Shown piece after piece: positions 1 through 8,863 of a stretch of DNA of 36,966 bases. The position numbers and the translations under genes are program-made. Location of the stretch: assembly GCA_031255715.1 (NCBI GenBank), contig JAIRRZ010000013.1, forward strand, positions 1-36,966, read 5' to 3'. Every line of letters starts with the position of its first letter. Within the stretch, counting starts at the first letter, position 1. Source of the DNA: Puniceicoccales bacterium (GTDB lineage: Bacteria; Verrucomicrobiota; Verrucomicrobiia; Opitutales; LL51). The notes beneath the pieces are model-generated. The model worked only from the letters and a program-made list of their open reading frames with translations, was not told the DNA's origin and did no database searches.

Positions 1-128
1 GGCGGGGGCTTTAATATTTTTAATTAAAGTCCTGTGCGGCCGAAACATGCGAAAATTTCGCATGGTTTGGCCGCGTTCCGAGGTCAAGGAGTCCGGACTC
101 CTTGCGGGGTATGGGGCAGCGCCCCATA
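1..128. repeat. Hairpin-array repeat, left copy (cut by window start)
   Basis: Three palindromes sit in tandem: 36-74 (GCGGCC...GGCCGC arms around a GCGAAAATTTCGC core), a perfect 20-bp palindrome at 85-104, and 110-128 (TATGGGGC/GCCCCATA). Positions 1-117 match the reverse complement of about 15829-15939 almost base for base, including the flanking TTTAATTAAAG stretch. The array probably continues left of the window. No protein is encoded. Confidence 0.85.
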
Positions 129-153
129 TTCAGCTCCTTCTGGTGTAAGGTCA

Positions 154-265
154 AAAAGTCTAAATCAAAGACTAAACGTTAAAATTTGTTTAATTTATTT
201 TTGACATTTTTAGAAAAACTTTTAACATAGTATACAACATGGATGATGTGGTGTGTGTGATTATG
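154..265. repeat. Perfect direct repeat, copy 1
   Basis: Identical to 3597-3708 (offset 3443). It contains the last eight or so codons and stop of the 1064-aa gene (KSKTKR then TAA), the intergenic promoter, and the first nine codons of glgC. It is a footprint of duplication of an [unknown gene-glgC] unit. The absence of any mismatch contrasts with the diverged remainder of the glgC remnant. Confidence 0.9.
201..228 (+). promoter_or_regulatory. Promoter, copy 1 (TTGACA-16-TAACAT)
   Basis: TTGACA at 201-206, a 16-nt spacer and TAACAT at 223-228. The predicted +1 is only a few bases before the ATG at 239. It now lies in front of the glgC remnant and probably transcribes the 1064-aa gene that starts at 431. 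Confidence 0.6.
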
Positions 266-480
266 GAAAGCTGGAAGGGGACGTATTTACTAGCGATAGT
301 ATTGGCCGAGATATTGTACTACTCCACTTTGGTATTGGAGGAAATTGTAAAATCAAAAATAGTGCCATTGATGACAACATGCATATTAGTGATTACTACA
401 TGCTTTCTTCGGAAAATAAACTTTTGACCTATGATTATTCAAATGAAAACTATATTTGCAACGGTATGCTTTGTATTGGT
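239..480 (+). pseudogene. glgC: glgC remnant, internally deleted
   Basis: The first nine codons are identical to those of the intact glgC at 3682. About 25 bases of weaker similarity follow, then the sequence jumps to the 3' part of the gene. Positions 295-480 align with about 4726-4908 at roughly 80% identity by eye, so about 1 kb including the catalytic domain is missing. A frame continuing the glgC phase is still open (253-525), but its product would lack the nucleotidyltransferase core. The 3' part is overprinted by the start of the 1064-aa gene in another frame. Confidence 0.85.
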
Positions 481-3400
481 AGAGTCTCATGTAGCTTCTT
501 CGGAGCAAAGTTCTGCGATTTTTGATGTCGCTGGAGCAAAGGGAATTTATAAAATATCTCCTATGGCTTCTGGACCCATTAAAATTGGAGGAACCATGTA
601 CGTGGAACTTGAAACAGATGGCCAAGAATCTTCGAATTCTACGGAAGAAATGGGAGATACGCTTAGTTTGTTGAAAAGTGTCGCTACTGAAAATCAAAGA
701 ACAAGTTTACAGACATCTTTAGCGGTGCCATCGGAAGTTGATTTATCCAAAGAAGATGTTCTATTTCCAAAGGTAGTGGAAGCAATTGACTTTGTTTTAA
801 ACCCGGAGAATGCAAATGCAATTTCTCGTTTTTTATTCGGTAGAGCTGAAAATCCCATTGATAAAATCGCAAAAAATTCGGATTTGCAAAATAAATTACA
901 GAGAATTAAAGCAAAACTAGAGAAGATCTGTAACCAGAATCAGTCAGAGGATAAGGCGGCATATCTTAAAAAGTTACGCAAGCTTGGTTTGCTCTTTCAA
1001 GAAGTAAGTGATTTGCTTCAAAAGGAAAAGTTTATCGGTGCTTTTCCTCAATTTATTCAGGGTGTTGCGGAGTCTATTAGCGTTATCATTGTGAATGATA
1101 TTGCCGAGGATGTTCTTCAAAGACTAAAATCAAAAATTGAAGAGAAATTACGCAACACAAGTGATGTAACTTCACTCTCGGGAGGAGTTTTTGTACACTC
1201 TCCAAAAATTGCGAATTTTCCGGGAATGTATGCTGGAGGAGGTGTGCACGCTACTTCGAGAAAAACATATGGAGATAGTACTCTATTTCAGACATCCAAA
1301 GGAGGTGGAATTTCCATGACAGGTGGCTTGGGTTCCAGAGTGGATTCCGGGTTTAAGGCAAAAATAGGGCTCGATGTCCTTGCTACAACCATGTACACCT
1401 CCGTTGAACAATTTATCGATAGTAATGGCTTGGCAAATTTTGGTGATGCTATGTCGAAAGCAAAAAAATGCCTCGTTGAAACATTGAATACTCATAAGCG
1501 TACGCAATCAATATCGCAAATATTGACCGCAAATAACGACCTGAAGACTATGGGGGATGAAGTGTCATCCTCACGGCATGAATTGCAAAGATCGGAAACT
1601 AGAGGCCTGTTGGCTACGAGAAGTATTGAAATTTTTCTGCGAATGCTCGGAATAGTTCCCCGTAATGTTCATATTAAATTGCCGCATATTACAGGAACTG
1701 AGCTACCTATGACCAAAACAAGTGTTCAGGTAAAAGCCACTTTATCTGCCGAACTTTCTTGTATTTTCGATAAAATGGGTTTGGAAGTTTCAGCGAGTAG
1801 CACTTATTCAACTACTAGGGCCCCTCGCCATTATTTAGCATTACTTAATAGTGATTGTTCTCCAATTGCAAGTTGGAATGCGGAGGACGTTGAAGCTGCC
1901 ATTGGCGCGAATAAAGGTTACGATCATTCGGAAAAATATTTATCGGCCATCGATAATGTTCCAGTGGCAGACGCAGTCAAGGGATTTATGTTTCATTTGT
2001 CCGCTTATAATGATGTTTTAAAAGAATTGGCTCAATATGAAGAGAAAAAAAGCGATATAAAACAATTAGGATCCGATATAAGTGAACTTAAGAAAAAGAT
2101 AGAGCAATTCAAAAAATCACAACGCAAGAAAAAAGGTGATGGGAAAGGGGTGAAAAAAGATATAACCGCATTGGATAAGCAATTGGAAGATTTGAACAAG
2201 AAATTGAAAGGCTTAGAAAATGAGTGTAAACAAAATGAGGTGGCTCAAAATGAGCAAAAAGTAAGAAAAAGGACCTATGAATCGCAACTTTCTCCTAAAT
2301 TTTTTTTCCGCTCAGAAGGCCGCCTTGGGGTGCTAAAATCCAGTATTGTGACCTTTGCCAAGTTCAGGGAGCGTGCCAAAACTGCGCAAGATTTGCAATC
2401 TTTTGAAGATGCGTATCAGCAATTAAAAACGTTGGAATCTCTTTTGAAATTTTCAAAAAATAAGGATTCTCAATCGGGGGCAGTAATGCAAAAAGCGGAG
2501 TCCGGCTCTATCAGTAAGGAGATTTCTGGAATGGCATACATAGGAGGCGGGTGTTCTGTCAGTTTGCGAGGAAAAGAATGTTCTGGTAGCCCATTTTTAA
2601 GCGAAAATAGAAAAAGTCTCACATTAGAAGTCGATGTGCCGTTGTCATCACTTGGAGGCCTTCAGGCCATAAGAGGTTGGGTTGAGAGTAAAAGAACCAA
2701 ACTGAAAGGTGATGAAAGTAATTCGGAGGAAGACAGTGATAGTAGTGATCAAGAAAGCTCGAGGGCGATAATAATCGCAAAAAGTGCTATCAGGGGCCAT
2801 ATAGCGAATATCACACATGATGTAAGTTATGCGGCGAATGTGGGCAGAGGTGTAATTGATGGAACAAATCCTCAGCCGAAGCAAGGTTCCGGCCTACTAG
2901 GCCATGTGGCCAATGAAATAGGAATGGATAAAATACTAGAAAAAGCAGGAGAAGTAGCGGGAATAGTTTCTCGACAAATTCCCTGTAGAAAAATAAGGGC
3001 ACAATTTGCGTATGTAGAGCCCCATGTACTTACTGAAGGAGTTGAGCATTTGCCTGGGAAAAGTTCTTTAATTTCAAGAAATGATTCCACCTGGGTTACT
3101 CTGTATACGGAATCCCTGTTGACAAAGAAATTAGAAAAGACGGTAGAAGTTGGAGCGTTTTTGGGGGCAGTAAAAGTAGGAATGTCTAGGGAAACTCAAG
3201 TGGGCGATAAAACCCAAACATTTGGAACGGATACGATGATTCATATTGCATCCGAATTTGATAAGGCACAGAGAGGAAATCTTAGTACTTGGAATGCTTT
3301 GAAAAAAGCTCACTCAAAGGAATTAGCCAAAATGCTAAAAAATTTAGTAAAAGATGATTCGGTGATTTTATATGAGCTGCAAGGCCTTTACAATGACAAT

Positions 3401-3625
3401 TTGAAAAATATTGGTGCCGATGCAAAATTAAAAAAGGAATGTAGCGGAATTTTTAGAGAATTATTGGACAATTGCGAAAAATATTCGCAGAACAATAGCC
3501 ATTTTCAATCGGCCATTGATTCCCTTGAAAAGGTTTTGAAATTCAACTATGACCATAACTCTTTAGTCCATTTTAATCGGGCATTTGCGCCGAAGGAAAA
3601 GTCTAAATCAAAGACTAAACGTTAA
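431..3625 (+). CDS. Large secreted protein of unknown function
   Basis: 1064 aa; I do not recognise the family. The N-terminus (MKTIFATVCFVLV from residue 5, then a Ser/Ala-rich ASSEQSS) looks like a signal peptide. Starts at 431 and 443 are both possible and neither has a Shine-Dalgarno. The first ~17 codons are the +1-shifted reading of a glgC 3' end: intact glgC encodes a very similar MIIQM..IFATV peptide in the same shifted frame at 4859. The body has Gly-rich segments around residues 255-310 and 690-715, a charged coiled coil around 535-620, an acidic Ser/Glu/Asp patch around 760-777 and a basic tail (KSKSKTKR). No enzyme motif is evident. A short copy of its 3' end survives at 154-182. 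Surface or exported location is inference from the leader. Confidence 0.8.
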   Translation: MIIQMKTIFATVCFVLVESHVASSEQSSAIFDVAGAKGIYKISPMASGPIKIGGTMYVELETDGQESSNSTEEMGDTLSLLKSVATENQRTSLQTSLAVPSEVDLSKEDVLFPKVVEAIDFVLNPENANAISRFLFGRAENPIDKIAKNSDLQNKLQRIKAKLEKICNQNQSEDKAAYLKKLRKLGLLFQEVSDLLQKEKFIGAFPQFIQGVAESISVIIVNDIAEDVLQRLKSKIEEKLRNTSDVTSLSGGVFVHSPKIANFPGMYAGGGVHATSRKTYGDSTLFQTSKGGGISMTGGLGSRVDSGFKAKIGLDVLATTMYTSVEQFIDSNGLANFGDAMSKAKKCLVETLNTHKRTQSISQILTANNDLKTMGDEVSSSRHELQRSETRGLLATRSIEIFLRMLGIVPRNVHIKLPHITGTELPMTKTSVQVKATLSAELSCIFDKMGLEVSASSTYSTTRAPRHYLALLNSDCSPIASWNAEDVEAAIGANKGYDHSEKYLSAIDNVPVADAVKGFMFHLSAYNDVLKELAQYEEKKSDIKQLGSDISELKKKIEQFKKSQRKKKGDGKGVKKDITALDKQLEDLNKKLKGLENECKQNEVAQNEQKVRKRTYESQLSPKFFFRSEGRLGVLKSSIVTFAKFRERAKTAQDLQSFEDAYQQLKTLESLLKFSKNKDSQSGAVMQKAESGSISKEISGMAYIGGGCSVSLRGKECSGSPFLSENRKSLTLEVDVPLSSLGGLQAIRGWVESKRTKLKGDESNSEEDSDSSDQESSRAIIIAKSAIRGHIANITHDVSYAANVGRGVIDGTNPQPKQGSGLLGHVANEIGMDKILEKAGEVAGIVSRQIPCRKIRAQFAYVEPHVLTEGVEHLPGKSSLISRNDSTWVTLYTESLLTKKLEKTVEVGAFLGAVKVGMSRETQVGDKTQTFGTDTMIHIASEFDKAQRGNLSTWNALKKAHSKELAKMLKNLVKDDSVILYELQGLYNDNLKNIGADAKLKKECSGIFRELLDNCEKYSQNNSHFQSAIDSLEKVLKFNYDHNSLVHFNRAFAPKEKSKSKTKR

Positions 3626-3708
3626 AATTTGTTTAATTTATTTTTGACATTTTTAGAAAAACTTTTAACATAGTATACAACATGGATGATGTGGTGTGTG
3701 TGATTATG
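3597..3708. repeat. Perfect direct repeat, copy 2
   Basis: Identical to 154-265. It spans the stop of the 1064-aa gene, the promoter and the first codons of intact glgC. Homologous recombination between the copies would delete the 1064-aa gene and leave one intact glgC. Confidence 0.9.
3644..3671 (+). promoter_or_regulatory. glgC promoter (TTGACA-16-TAACAT)
   Basis: TTGACA at 3644-3649 and TAACAT at 3666-3671. The ATG at 3682 follows 10 bases after the -10 box, so the 5' leader would be only a few nucleotides. Confidence 0.6.
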
Positions 3709-4944
3709 GGAGGCGGGAGAGGAACACGTTTGTTTCCTTTGACCAAGGATCGTTGTAAACCCGCGGTTCCTCTTGCCGGTAAATATCGCCTCGTCGATAT
3801 TCCAATCAGCAATTGCATCAATTCAGGATTCAAAAATATTTATATTTTAACACAATTCAATACCCGTTCCCTCCATACGCATATTAATAATACCTATAAA
3901 TTTGATTCATTTGGTGGCGGTGGTATTGAAATTTTTTCAGCGGAACAAACGAGCGATGGTATTGGCAATTGGTACGAGGGTACAGCCGATGCCGTCCGTA
4001 AAAACCTTCGCTATTTTAGAGCTAGCCCGAAAGGCTTCGTTGTTATTCTTTCTGGGGATCAACTCTATCGCATGGATATCACCCAACTCCTCCAGCATCA
4101 CATCAATACCTCCGCCGAAGTAACCATTGCCGCTAAAGCCATTGCCAATGAAAATATTTCTGCTTTCGGTGTGATGCGTGTGCAAAATGATCTATCCATT
4201 GCGGAATTCGTAGAAAAACCAAAGGATCCCAACTTGATCGATTCCCTTTCACTTAAGGGAGAGCTGCAAAAATATCTTAGGTGCTCCAAACCTTGTTCCC
4301 TCGCTTCCATGGGCATCTATGTTTTTAAAATGTCAATTTTACAAAAAGCACTGGAGGCGGATGGTAGTGATTTCGGCAAAGAAATTATTCCCATGTTATT
4401 GGGAAAAGTCGCCATGAAAGCTTACATTTTTGATGACTATTGGGAAGATATCGGTACGGTACGCTCTTTCTTTGAAACCAATCTCATGCTTACAAATCTT
4501 GTGCCTGAATTCAATTTTTTCGACGCCAATAGACCTATTTATACCCAGCAAAAAACATTGCCAGCAGCTAAAATCAACGGATGTAACATGCATAGGGTAC
4601 TCGTTGCCGATGGTGCCATTATTTCCGATGCAATTTTGAAACGTTGCGTTATCAGTGAGCGTTCGGTTATTGGCAATAATTCGGAACTGGAAAATGTATT
4701 GATGTTCGGTGCGGATCACTTTGAGGATATTGGCCGAGATACGGCACTACCTCACCTCGGTATTGGAAGAAATTGTAAAATTAAAAATAGTATCATTGAT
4801 TGTAACGTGCATATTGGTAATTATTGCACGCTTTCTCCAGAAAATAAACCTTTAAACTATGATTATTCAGATGACATTTATATTCGCGACGGTGTTCTTT
4901 GTATTGGCAAAAATGCGGTTATTAAAGATGGTACCATATTTTAG
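3682..4944 (+). CDS. glgC: Glucose-1-phosphate adenylyltransferase
   Basis: 420 aa, normal length for the family. ADP-glucose pyrophosphorylase makes ADP-glucose from ATP and glucose-1-phosphate, the committed step of bacterial glycogen synthesis, in the cytosol. The N-terminal nucleotidyltransferase signature is intact (GGGRGTRLFPLT, then KPAVPLAGKYRLVDIPISN). Further matches are the GTADAVR segment, FGVMRV, the substrate-binding VEKPKDP region, and a C-terminal left-handed beta-helix with hexapeptide-like IGNNSELENV and IGRNCKIKNSIID stretches. The start is fixed by the MDDVVCVIMGGGRGT reading and by a promoter 10 bases upstream. A deleted copy lies at 239-480. The downstream kinase follows after 53 bases on the same strand. 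No other glycogen gene is in the window. Confidence 0.95.
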   Translation: MDDVVCVIMGGGRGTRLFPLTKDRCKPAVPLAGKYRLVDIPISNCINSGFKNIYILTQFNTRSLHTHINNTYKFDSFGGGGIEIFSAEQTSDGIGNWYEGTADAVRKNLRYFRASPKGFVVILSGDQLYRMDITQLLQHHINTSAEVTIAAKAIANENISAFGVMRVQNDLSIAEFVEKPKDPNLIDSLSLKGELQKYLRCSKPCSLASMGIYVFKMSILQKALEADGSDFGKEIIPMLLGKVAMKAYIFDDYWEDIGTVRSFFETNLMLTNLVPEFNFFDANRPIYTQQKTLPAAKINGCNMHRVLVADGAIISDAILKRCVISERSVIGNNSELENVLMFGADHFEDIGRDTALPHLGIGRNCKIKNSIIDCNVHIGNYCTLSPENKPLNYDYSDDIYIRDGVLCIGKNAVIKDGTIF

Positions 4945-4997
4945 ATTGACCGATGGTTGGTTAATACTACTAAAGTACTGTTTTTCATATTTTAGAT

Positions 4998-5888
4998 ATG
5001 CTGTTACAGATGGTTCAGATTTTTACCCAAATAGTAGTTTCTTCTTTGGAGCAAGGAGGGGAAAAAGCTCAGAGATTGGAGCAAGATTTAGGGATTAGTA
5101 CGTATGGATCATTTTTGAAGGAAGGAATAAAAATGTTGAGCGATGGCATAAATTTTTTGCAAAATGGAAGATATGGGAAACTTGTTAAAGATGGTAAGTT
5201 TATTGCGTCCTTTCAGGCTACTATGTTGTTTTGTCGTATCTGGAGCCGTCTTTTAGAAGAAAATAGAAGAATTTTATTTCCAGTACAAGTCGTTTGGGTA
5301 AACGGTGCTCCAGGAGCAGGAAAGGGAACCAATACACGTAATGTAATGCGTGCACTAAGTATTTCTGCGCGACCGATCATTGTCAGTGATCTGTTGAAGG
5401 GCAACGAATTTCAAGAAAAAATTGAAAGAGGAATGCTGGTTGATGATGAGGATGTTGTTTATGCTGTTTTTAAGCGTATGGTAGAGAATAGCCACAGTGG
5501 AAGTGTCATAATAGATGGTTTTCCACGCACGTTTATTCAGGCGGAATGTATACAACTTTTACAGGAACAGCTTAAGCCGGATTCCATACATATGATTGCT
5601 GTGGTGCTATTAATTGATGAAAGAACAAGTATTCAGCGGCAAATAGCTCGGGGAAAAGAGGCCATAGAATATAATGCGAAGATTGTTGATACTGGAGGCG
5701 AAAAAAAGGAAGTACGTAAAACGGATAAGGATCCCGAACTTGCGCGCCGCCGCTATAGCGAATTCTGTGAAAAAACCCATCCCGCATTGAAATTGCTCAG
5801 AAAATTGGGGGATTATCATGAGATTAATGCCAAAGGATCCTTTGATGAGGTTCACGATTATATCATGAGAACCTTCGAGAAGAAATAA
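4998..5888 (+). CDS. adk: Adenylate kinase family protein with N-terminal extension
   Basis: 296 aa, against about 190-220 aa for ordinary adenylate kinases. Residues 103-111 are the P-loop GAPGAGKGT and residues 173-178 are DGFPRT, the NMP-binding signature. A LID-like basic region and the RR motif (ELARRRYSEF) follow. The expected reaction is phosphoryl transfer between ATP and a nucleoside monophosphate, probably AMP. The first ~95 residues are extra, partly amphipathic, and include LFCRIWSRLLEENRRILFP just before the core; I recall similar extended forms in Verrucomicrobiota. A later start at residue 46 (ATG near 5133) is possible and would still leave about 50 extra residues. There is no Shine-Dalgarno. 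prfA follows 29 bases downstream, probably in the same transcript. The exact NMP substrate is not certain. Confidence 0.85.
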   Translation: MLLQMVQIFTQIVVSSLEQGGEKAQRLEQDLGISTYGSFLKEGIKMLSDGINFLQNGRYGKLVKDGKFIASFQATMLFCRIWSRLLEENRRILFPVQVVWVNGAPGAGKGTNTRNVMRALSISARPIIVSDLLKGNEFQEKIERGMLVDDEDVVYAVFKRMVENSHSGSVIIDGFPRTFIQAECIQLLQEQLKPDSIHMIAVVLLIDERTSIQRQIARGKEAIEYNAKIVDTGGEKKEVRKTDKDPELARRRYSEFCEKTHPALKLLRKLGDYHEINAKGSFDEVHDYIMRTFEKK

Positions 5889-5917
5889 CTGGAAGAAACG
5901 GATATTTACTTTACTAT

Positions 5918-6997
5918 ATGCCAGAGTTACCCGATATTAAGCCATTTGAGGAGCGTTTCAAAGTACTCGATGAGCAGTTGTTGGCCCATGATTTTTTTTC
6001 CGATCGCAAAAAAGCGGCTCAGATATCTCGCGAACATCAAAAGTTATCCTCGCTGCTTAAAAAGTATCACCATTATTTGAAACTTTCAGATAATGTGCGC
6101 GAAAATCAAATGCTATTGAAGGATGTGGATCTTGATCCCGAATTGAAGGTGCTGGCGGTGGAAGAAATAAATGATGCGGAGCGATTGCTTGAAAGCTTAG
6201 AAAATGAAATACTTATCGATATGCTGCCGCCCGATGAAAATAATTCGCGCAACACAATTATTGAAGTGCGTGCCGGAACAGGTGGCGATGAAGCCAGTTT
6301 GTTTGCGGCGGATTTATACCGCATGTATACAATGTATGCGGAGCGGGTAGGGTGGAAAATTGAGTTGATGGGATCCAGTGTTTCGGAGTGCGGTGGCCTG
6401 AAGGAAATTAATTTTTTAGTAAGTGGTGAGGAAGTTTTCAAGCGTTTGAAATTTGAAAGTGGCGTCCATCGGGTGCAACGCGTACCGATGACGGAAGCCA
6501 ATGGCCGTATACATACTTCGGCGGCAACCGTAGCCGTATTGCCGGAAGCAGAAGAAGTGGATATTCAAATTCTTCCGGAGGATTTAGAAATTACCGTTTG
6601 TCGCGCAAGTGGCCCCGGTGGGCAAGGTGTAAATACAACGGATTCCGCCGTTCAAATTGTACACAGGCCGACGGGAATGATGGTAACCTGTGCCGATGAA
6701 CGTTCACAGCAAAAAAATAAGGTGAAGGCTCTGAAAGTTTTGCGCTCCCGACTATTGCAGCAAAGGGAAGAGGCAGAACGGCAAAAATATGCCGAAAATA
6801 GAAAAAATCAGGTCGGTTCCGGTGACCGTTCGGAACGCATTCGTACCTATAATTTTCCCCAAAATCGCCTGACAGATCACCGCATTGGCCTGACACTCTA
6901 TAGCCTACCACAGATTATGGATGGCGATCTCGATGTACTTCTCGATGCCCTAATCCGTGAGGATTATAAAAGAAAAATAGAAAATTTATTGAAGTAA
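5918..6997 (+). CDS. prfA: Peptide chain release factor 1
   Basis: 359 aa, typical for RF1. It recognises UAA/UAG in the ribosomal A site and triggers peptidyl-tRNA hydrolysis. The codon-recognition tripeptide is P-M-T at residues 190-192, fitting the RF1 PxT motif (PAT in E. coli) and not the SPF of RF2. The catalytic GGQ is at 234-236 within SGPGGQGVNTTDSAV. The C-terminal EDYKRKIENLL also fits. In many bacteria prfA is followed by prmC, the GGQ glutamine methyltransferase; here it is followed by a terminator and a convergent nrdR, so prmC must be elsewhere or absent. Confidence 0.97.
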   Translation: MPELPDIKPFEERFKVLDEQLLAHDFFSDRKKAAQISREHQKLSSLLKKYHHYLKLSDNVRENQMLLKDVDLDPELKVLAVEEINDAERLLESLENEILIDMLPPDENNSRNTIIEVRAGTGGDEASLFAADLYRMYTMYAERVGWKIELMGSSVSECGGLKEINFLVSGEEVFKRLKFESGVHRVQRVPMTEANGRIHTSAATVAVLPEAEEVDIQILPEDLEITVCRASGPGGQGVNTTDSAVQIVHRPTGMMVTCADERSQQKNKVKALKVLRSRLLQQREEAERQKYAENRKNQVGSGDRSERIRTYNFPQNRLTDHRIGLTLYSLPQIMDGDLDVLLDALIREDYKRKIENLLK

Positions 6998-7039
6998 TTC
7001 AAAAATTGTGGAAAATTTCTCCTGTTTTCAAAACAGAAG

Positions 7040-7070
7040 GCGCCACCGTAGCTATCGGTGGCGCTGTTTT
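7040..7070. terminator. Bidirectional terminator between prfA and nrdR
   Basis: A 9-bp perfect GC-rich stem (GCGCCACCG 7040-7048 with CGGTGGCGC 7055-7063) with a 6-nt loop is followed on + by TGTTTTAATTTT. A second palindrome CTGTTTTCAAAACAG at 7022-7036 gives a T-rich tail on the minus strand. It ends directly at the nrdR stop codon, so it serves both convergent genes. Confidence 0.85.
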
Positions 7071-7518
7071 AATTTTCCAAGTTTTTAAACTCTTGCTTAA
7101 ATTCATTGGCTTCGTGAAAATTTTTATAGACACTCGCAAAACGCAGATAAGCGATGGGATCAATTTGTTTCAGCTCTTTCATTACAATTTGACCAATCGT
7201 TTCAGTGGATACTTTCTTGGAATAATTGGTGAAAATGTTTCGCGAAATATTTTGCATAATTTTGTCAATTTTTTCCTCGCTGAATTCATCCGATCTAATC
7301 GCTCTGCGCAGCCCATATATAATCTTATCTGTGTTAAATTCCTCTTCCTTTCCACTGCGTTTGATAACCATTAGCTCCGTTTTACAATAATCTTCTATCG
7401 TAGAAAAACGATAGCCGCATTGAAGACATTTGCGGCGACGACGAATGCTTGCATGGTCAGTGGAAATGCGTGTATCAGTGACTTTTGTGTCAAGGTGTTT
7501 ACACTCAGGGCATTTCAT
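7069..7518 (-). CDS. nrdR: Transcriptional repressor NrdR
   Basis: 149 aa, standard length. NrdR is a nucleotide-sensing repressor of ribonucleotide reductase genes. The N-terminal zinc ribbon has Cys3, Cys6, Cys31 and Cys34 (CPEC...CLQC) with the RRRRKC basic stretch typical of the family. An ATP-cone domain follows (VIKRSGKEEEFNTDKIIYGLRRA from about residue 52). It starts 6 bases after the gpsA stop, so the two form a minus-strand operon. No ribonucleotide reductase gene or NrdR box is visible here. Confidence 0.96.
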   Translation of the reverse strand: MKCPECKHLDTKVTDTRISTDHASIRRRRKCLQCGYRFSTIEDYCKTELMVIKRSGKEEEFNTDKIIYGLRRAIRSDEFSEEKIDKIMQNISRNIFTNYSKKVSTETIGQIVMKELKQIDPIAYLRFASVYKNFHEANEFKQEFKNLEN

Positions 7519-7524
7519 AAAATT

Positions 7525-8496
7525 TTAGCAAATGTTTGAAAATAACATCGTTCCCATTTGTTCCAAAGGAATAGTACCCTCATATAAAATGCGGTATAGG
7601 ACATTAATAATGGGTGCGGTAATCCTTTTCTCTTTGAGAATGTTGTAAAAGGTTTTTGTAGAGCGGTATCCCTCCACGGCAAATACGGATTTATTGATAA
7701 TCTCTTGGGGGTTGGGATTTTGAGTGATGGTTTCACCAAAGGTACGATTGCGACTCCAACTCCCCGAACAGGTTAATAAAAGATCACCTAAGCCGCTTGC
7801 TCCGAAAAATGTCCGCTCCTGTGCTCCTAAACTTATACCAATGCTAACCATTTCTTGAAGACAAGAAATAATATAGGAACATTTGGCATTATCGCCCAAT
7901 TTTAAACCGTCACAAATCCCTGCACCAATGGCATAAATATTTTTTAAACAACCGCCAAGCTCAACGCCAATAACATCGGTGTCGTGAATAATACTCATGT
8001 TGCTAAAACTTATACCCAGATCTTTGCAACAGTTATTCTCCGAAGCTAGTACCAGTTTCGTTGGACAATTCAATGCCACCTCGCGCGCGTAGGATGGCCC
8101 GGATAGTACACCGAAAATATTTTGAGGAAAATGACGCTTGATATACATACTCGGCAATTCCCAGGTCGTGCCCGGAAGACCCTTGCAAAATGAAATAATA
8201 GGCGTCGCCGTTGGAAATCTTTCAGATTTTATGTGATGACACACATCGTCAATGGCGGCAGATGGACAAATCAGGTAGAGTATGTCGCAGCTGTCAATGG
8301 AATCATAGCGATGGGTCGCTTTAATTGCTTCTGGAATTTGAACTCCCGGGAAAAAAGTCAAATTCTCATGGTGCATATTAATTTCGTCGGCGTCAACATC
8401 GGATTTTGTAATTAATGTTACGCCATGACCCGCACGGAAACTACTCAAAGCAACCGCTGTCCCCCACGCCCCAGCACCGATAATAGAAATATTCAT
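7525..8496 (-). CDS. gpsA: Glycerol-3-phosphate dehydrogenase [NAD(P)+]
   Basis: 323 aa. The enzyme reduces dihydroxyacetone phosphate to sn-glycerol-3-phosphate, the backbone for phospholipids. The N-terminal Rossmann motif is GAGAWGTAVA (residues 7-16). The catalytic region GGCLKNIYAIGAGICDGL carries the conserved Lys, followed by LGDNAKC, and FGASGLGDLLLTCSG matches the substrate domain. It is the first gene of a pair with nrdR. A TATAGG lies only two bases before the start, but I see no convincing -35 at normal spacing. Confidence 0.96.
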   Translation of the reverse strand: MNISIIGAGAWGTAVALSSFRAGHGVTLITKSDVDADEINMHHENLTFFPGVQIPEAIKATHRYDSIDSCDILYLICPSAAIDDVCHHIKSERFPTATPIISFCKGLPGTTWELPSMYIKRHFPQNIFGVLSGPSYAREVALNCPTKLVLASENNCCKDLGISFSNMSIIHDTDVIGVELGGCLKNIYAIGAGICDGLKLGDNAKCSYIISCLQEMVSIGISLGAQERTFFGASGLGDLLLTCSGSWSRNRTFGETITQNPNPQEIINKSVFAVEGYRSTKTFYNILKEKRITAPIINVLYRILYEGTIPLEQMGTMLFSNIC

Positions 8497-8863
8497 ATCC
8501 TATACTTGGAATCATTTAAAAAACAAAGTCAATAAAGGCCGAATGTATTTTGGCAAAATTTTTAGCAATTTGATATTTTTTGGGAAAAATAGAACAATTT
8601 CCCAAATTTATTTTATTTTCTTAAATGTTTTTCTCAAAAAAACTTGACAATGCCAAATTAACTTTAAAAGCTGAAAGGTGTAGGGGAGGGGTGAGGATCG
8701 CGTTTGTAAAACGGTGATCTTTGCTAAAATTTGATTTTCAATTGCTTATTTTTAGGTTCGTCAACATAAAACTATGGGCTGAATTTGGTAAAGTTGTTTA
8801 GGGTTTTGGTATCTTTTGTCCCCTATCTATGGGTAAAAATGAAAAAATTATAGCCGCATTTCC
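8497..8863. other. 367-bp intergenic region with possible small-RNA locus
   Basis: No convincing ORF. On + a TTGACA at 8643-8648 is followed about 15-16 nt later by TAAAAG, then a G-rich stretch (GTAGGGGAGGGGTGAGG, about 8679-8695) and a stem-loop at about 8694-8722 (GATC..GTTT / AAAC..GATC). The whole looks like a possible short transcript, but nothing matches a known RNA family that I can recognise. The region must also carry the minus-strand gpsA promoter, which I could not place. Confidence 0.3.

Noticed and set aside
253-525. 90-aa ORF continuing the glgC frame
   Set aside because: It is the remnant of a deleted glgC and lacks the catalytic domain; treated as pseudogene.
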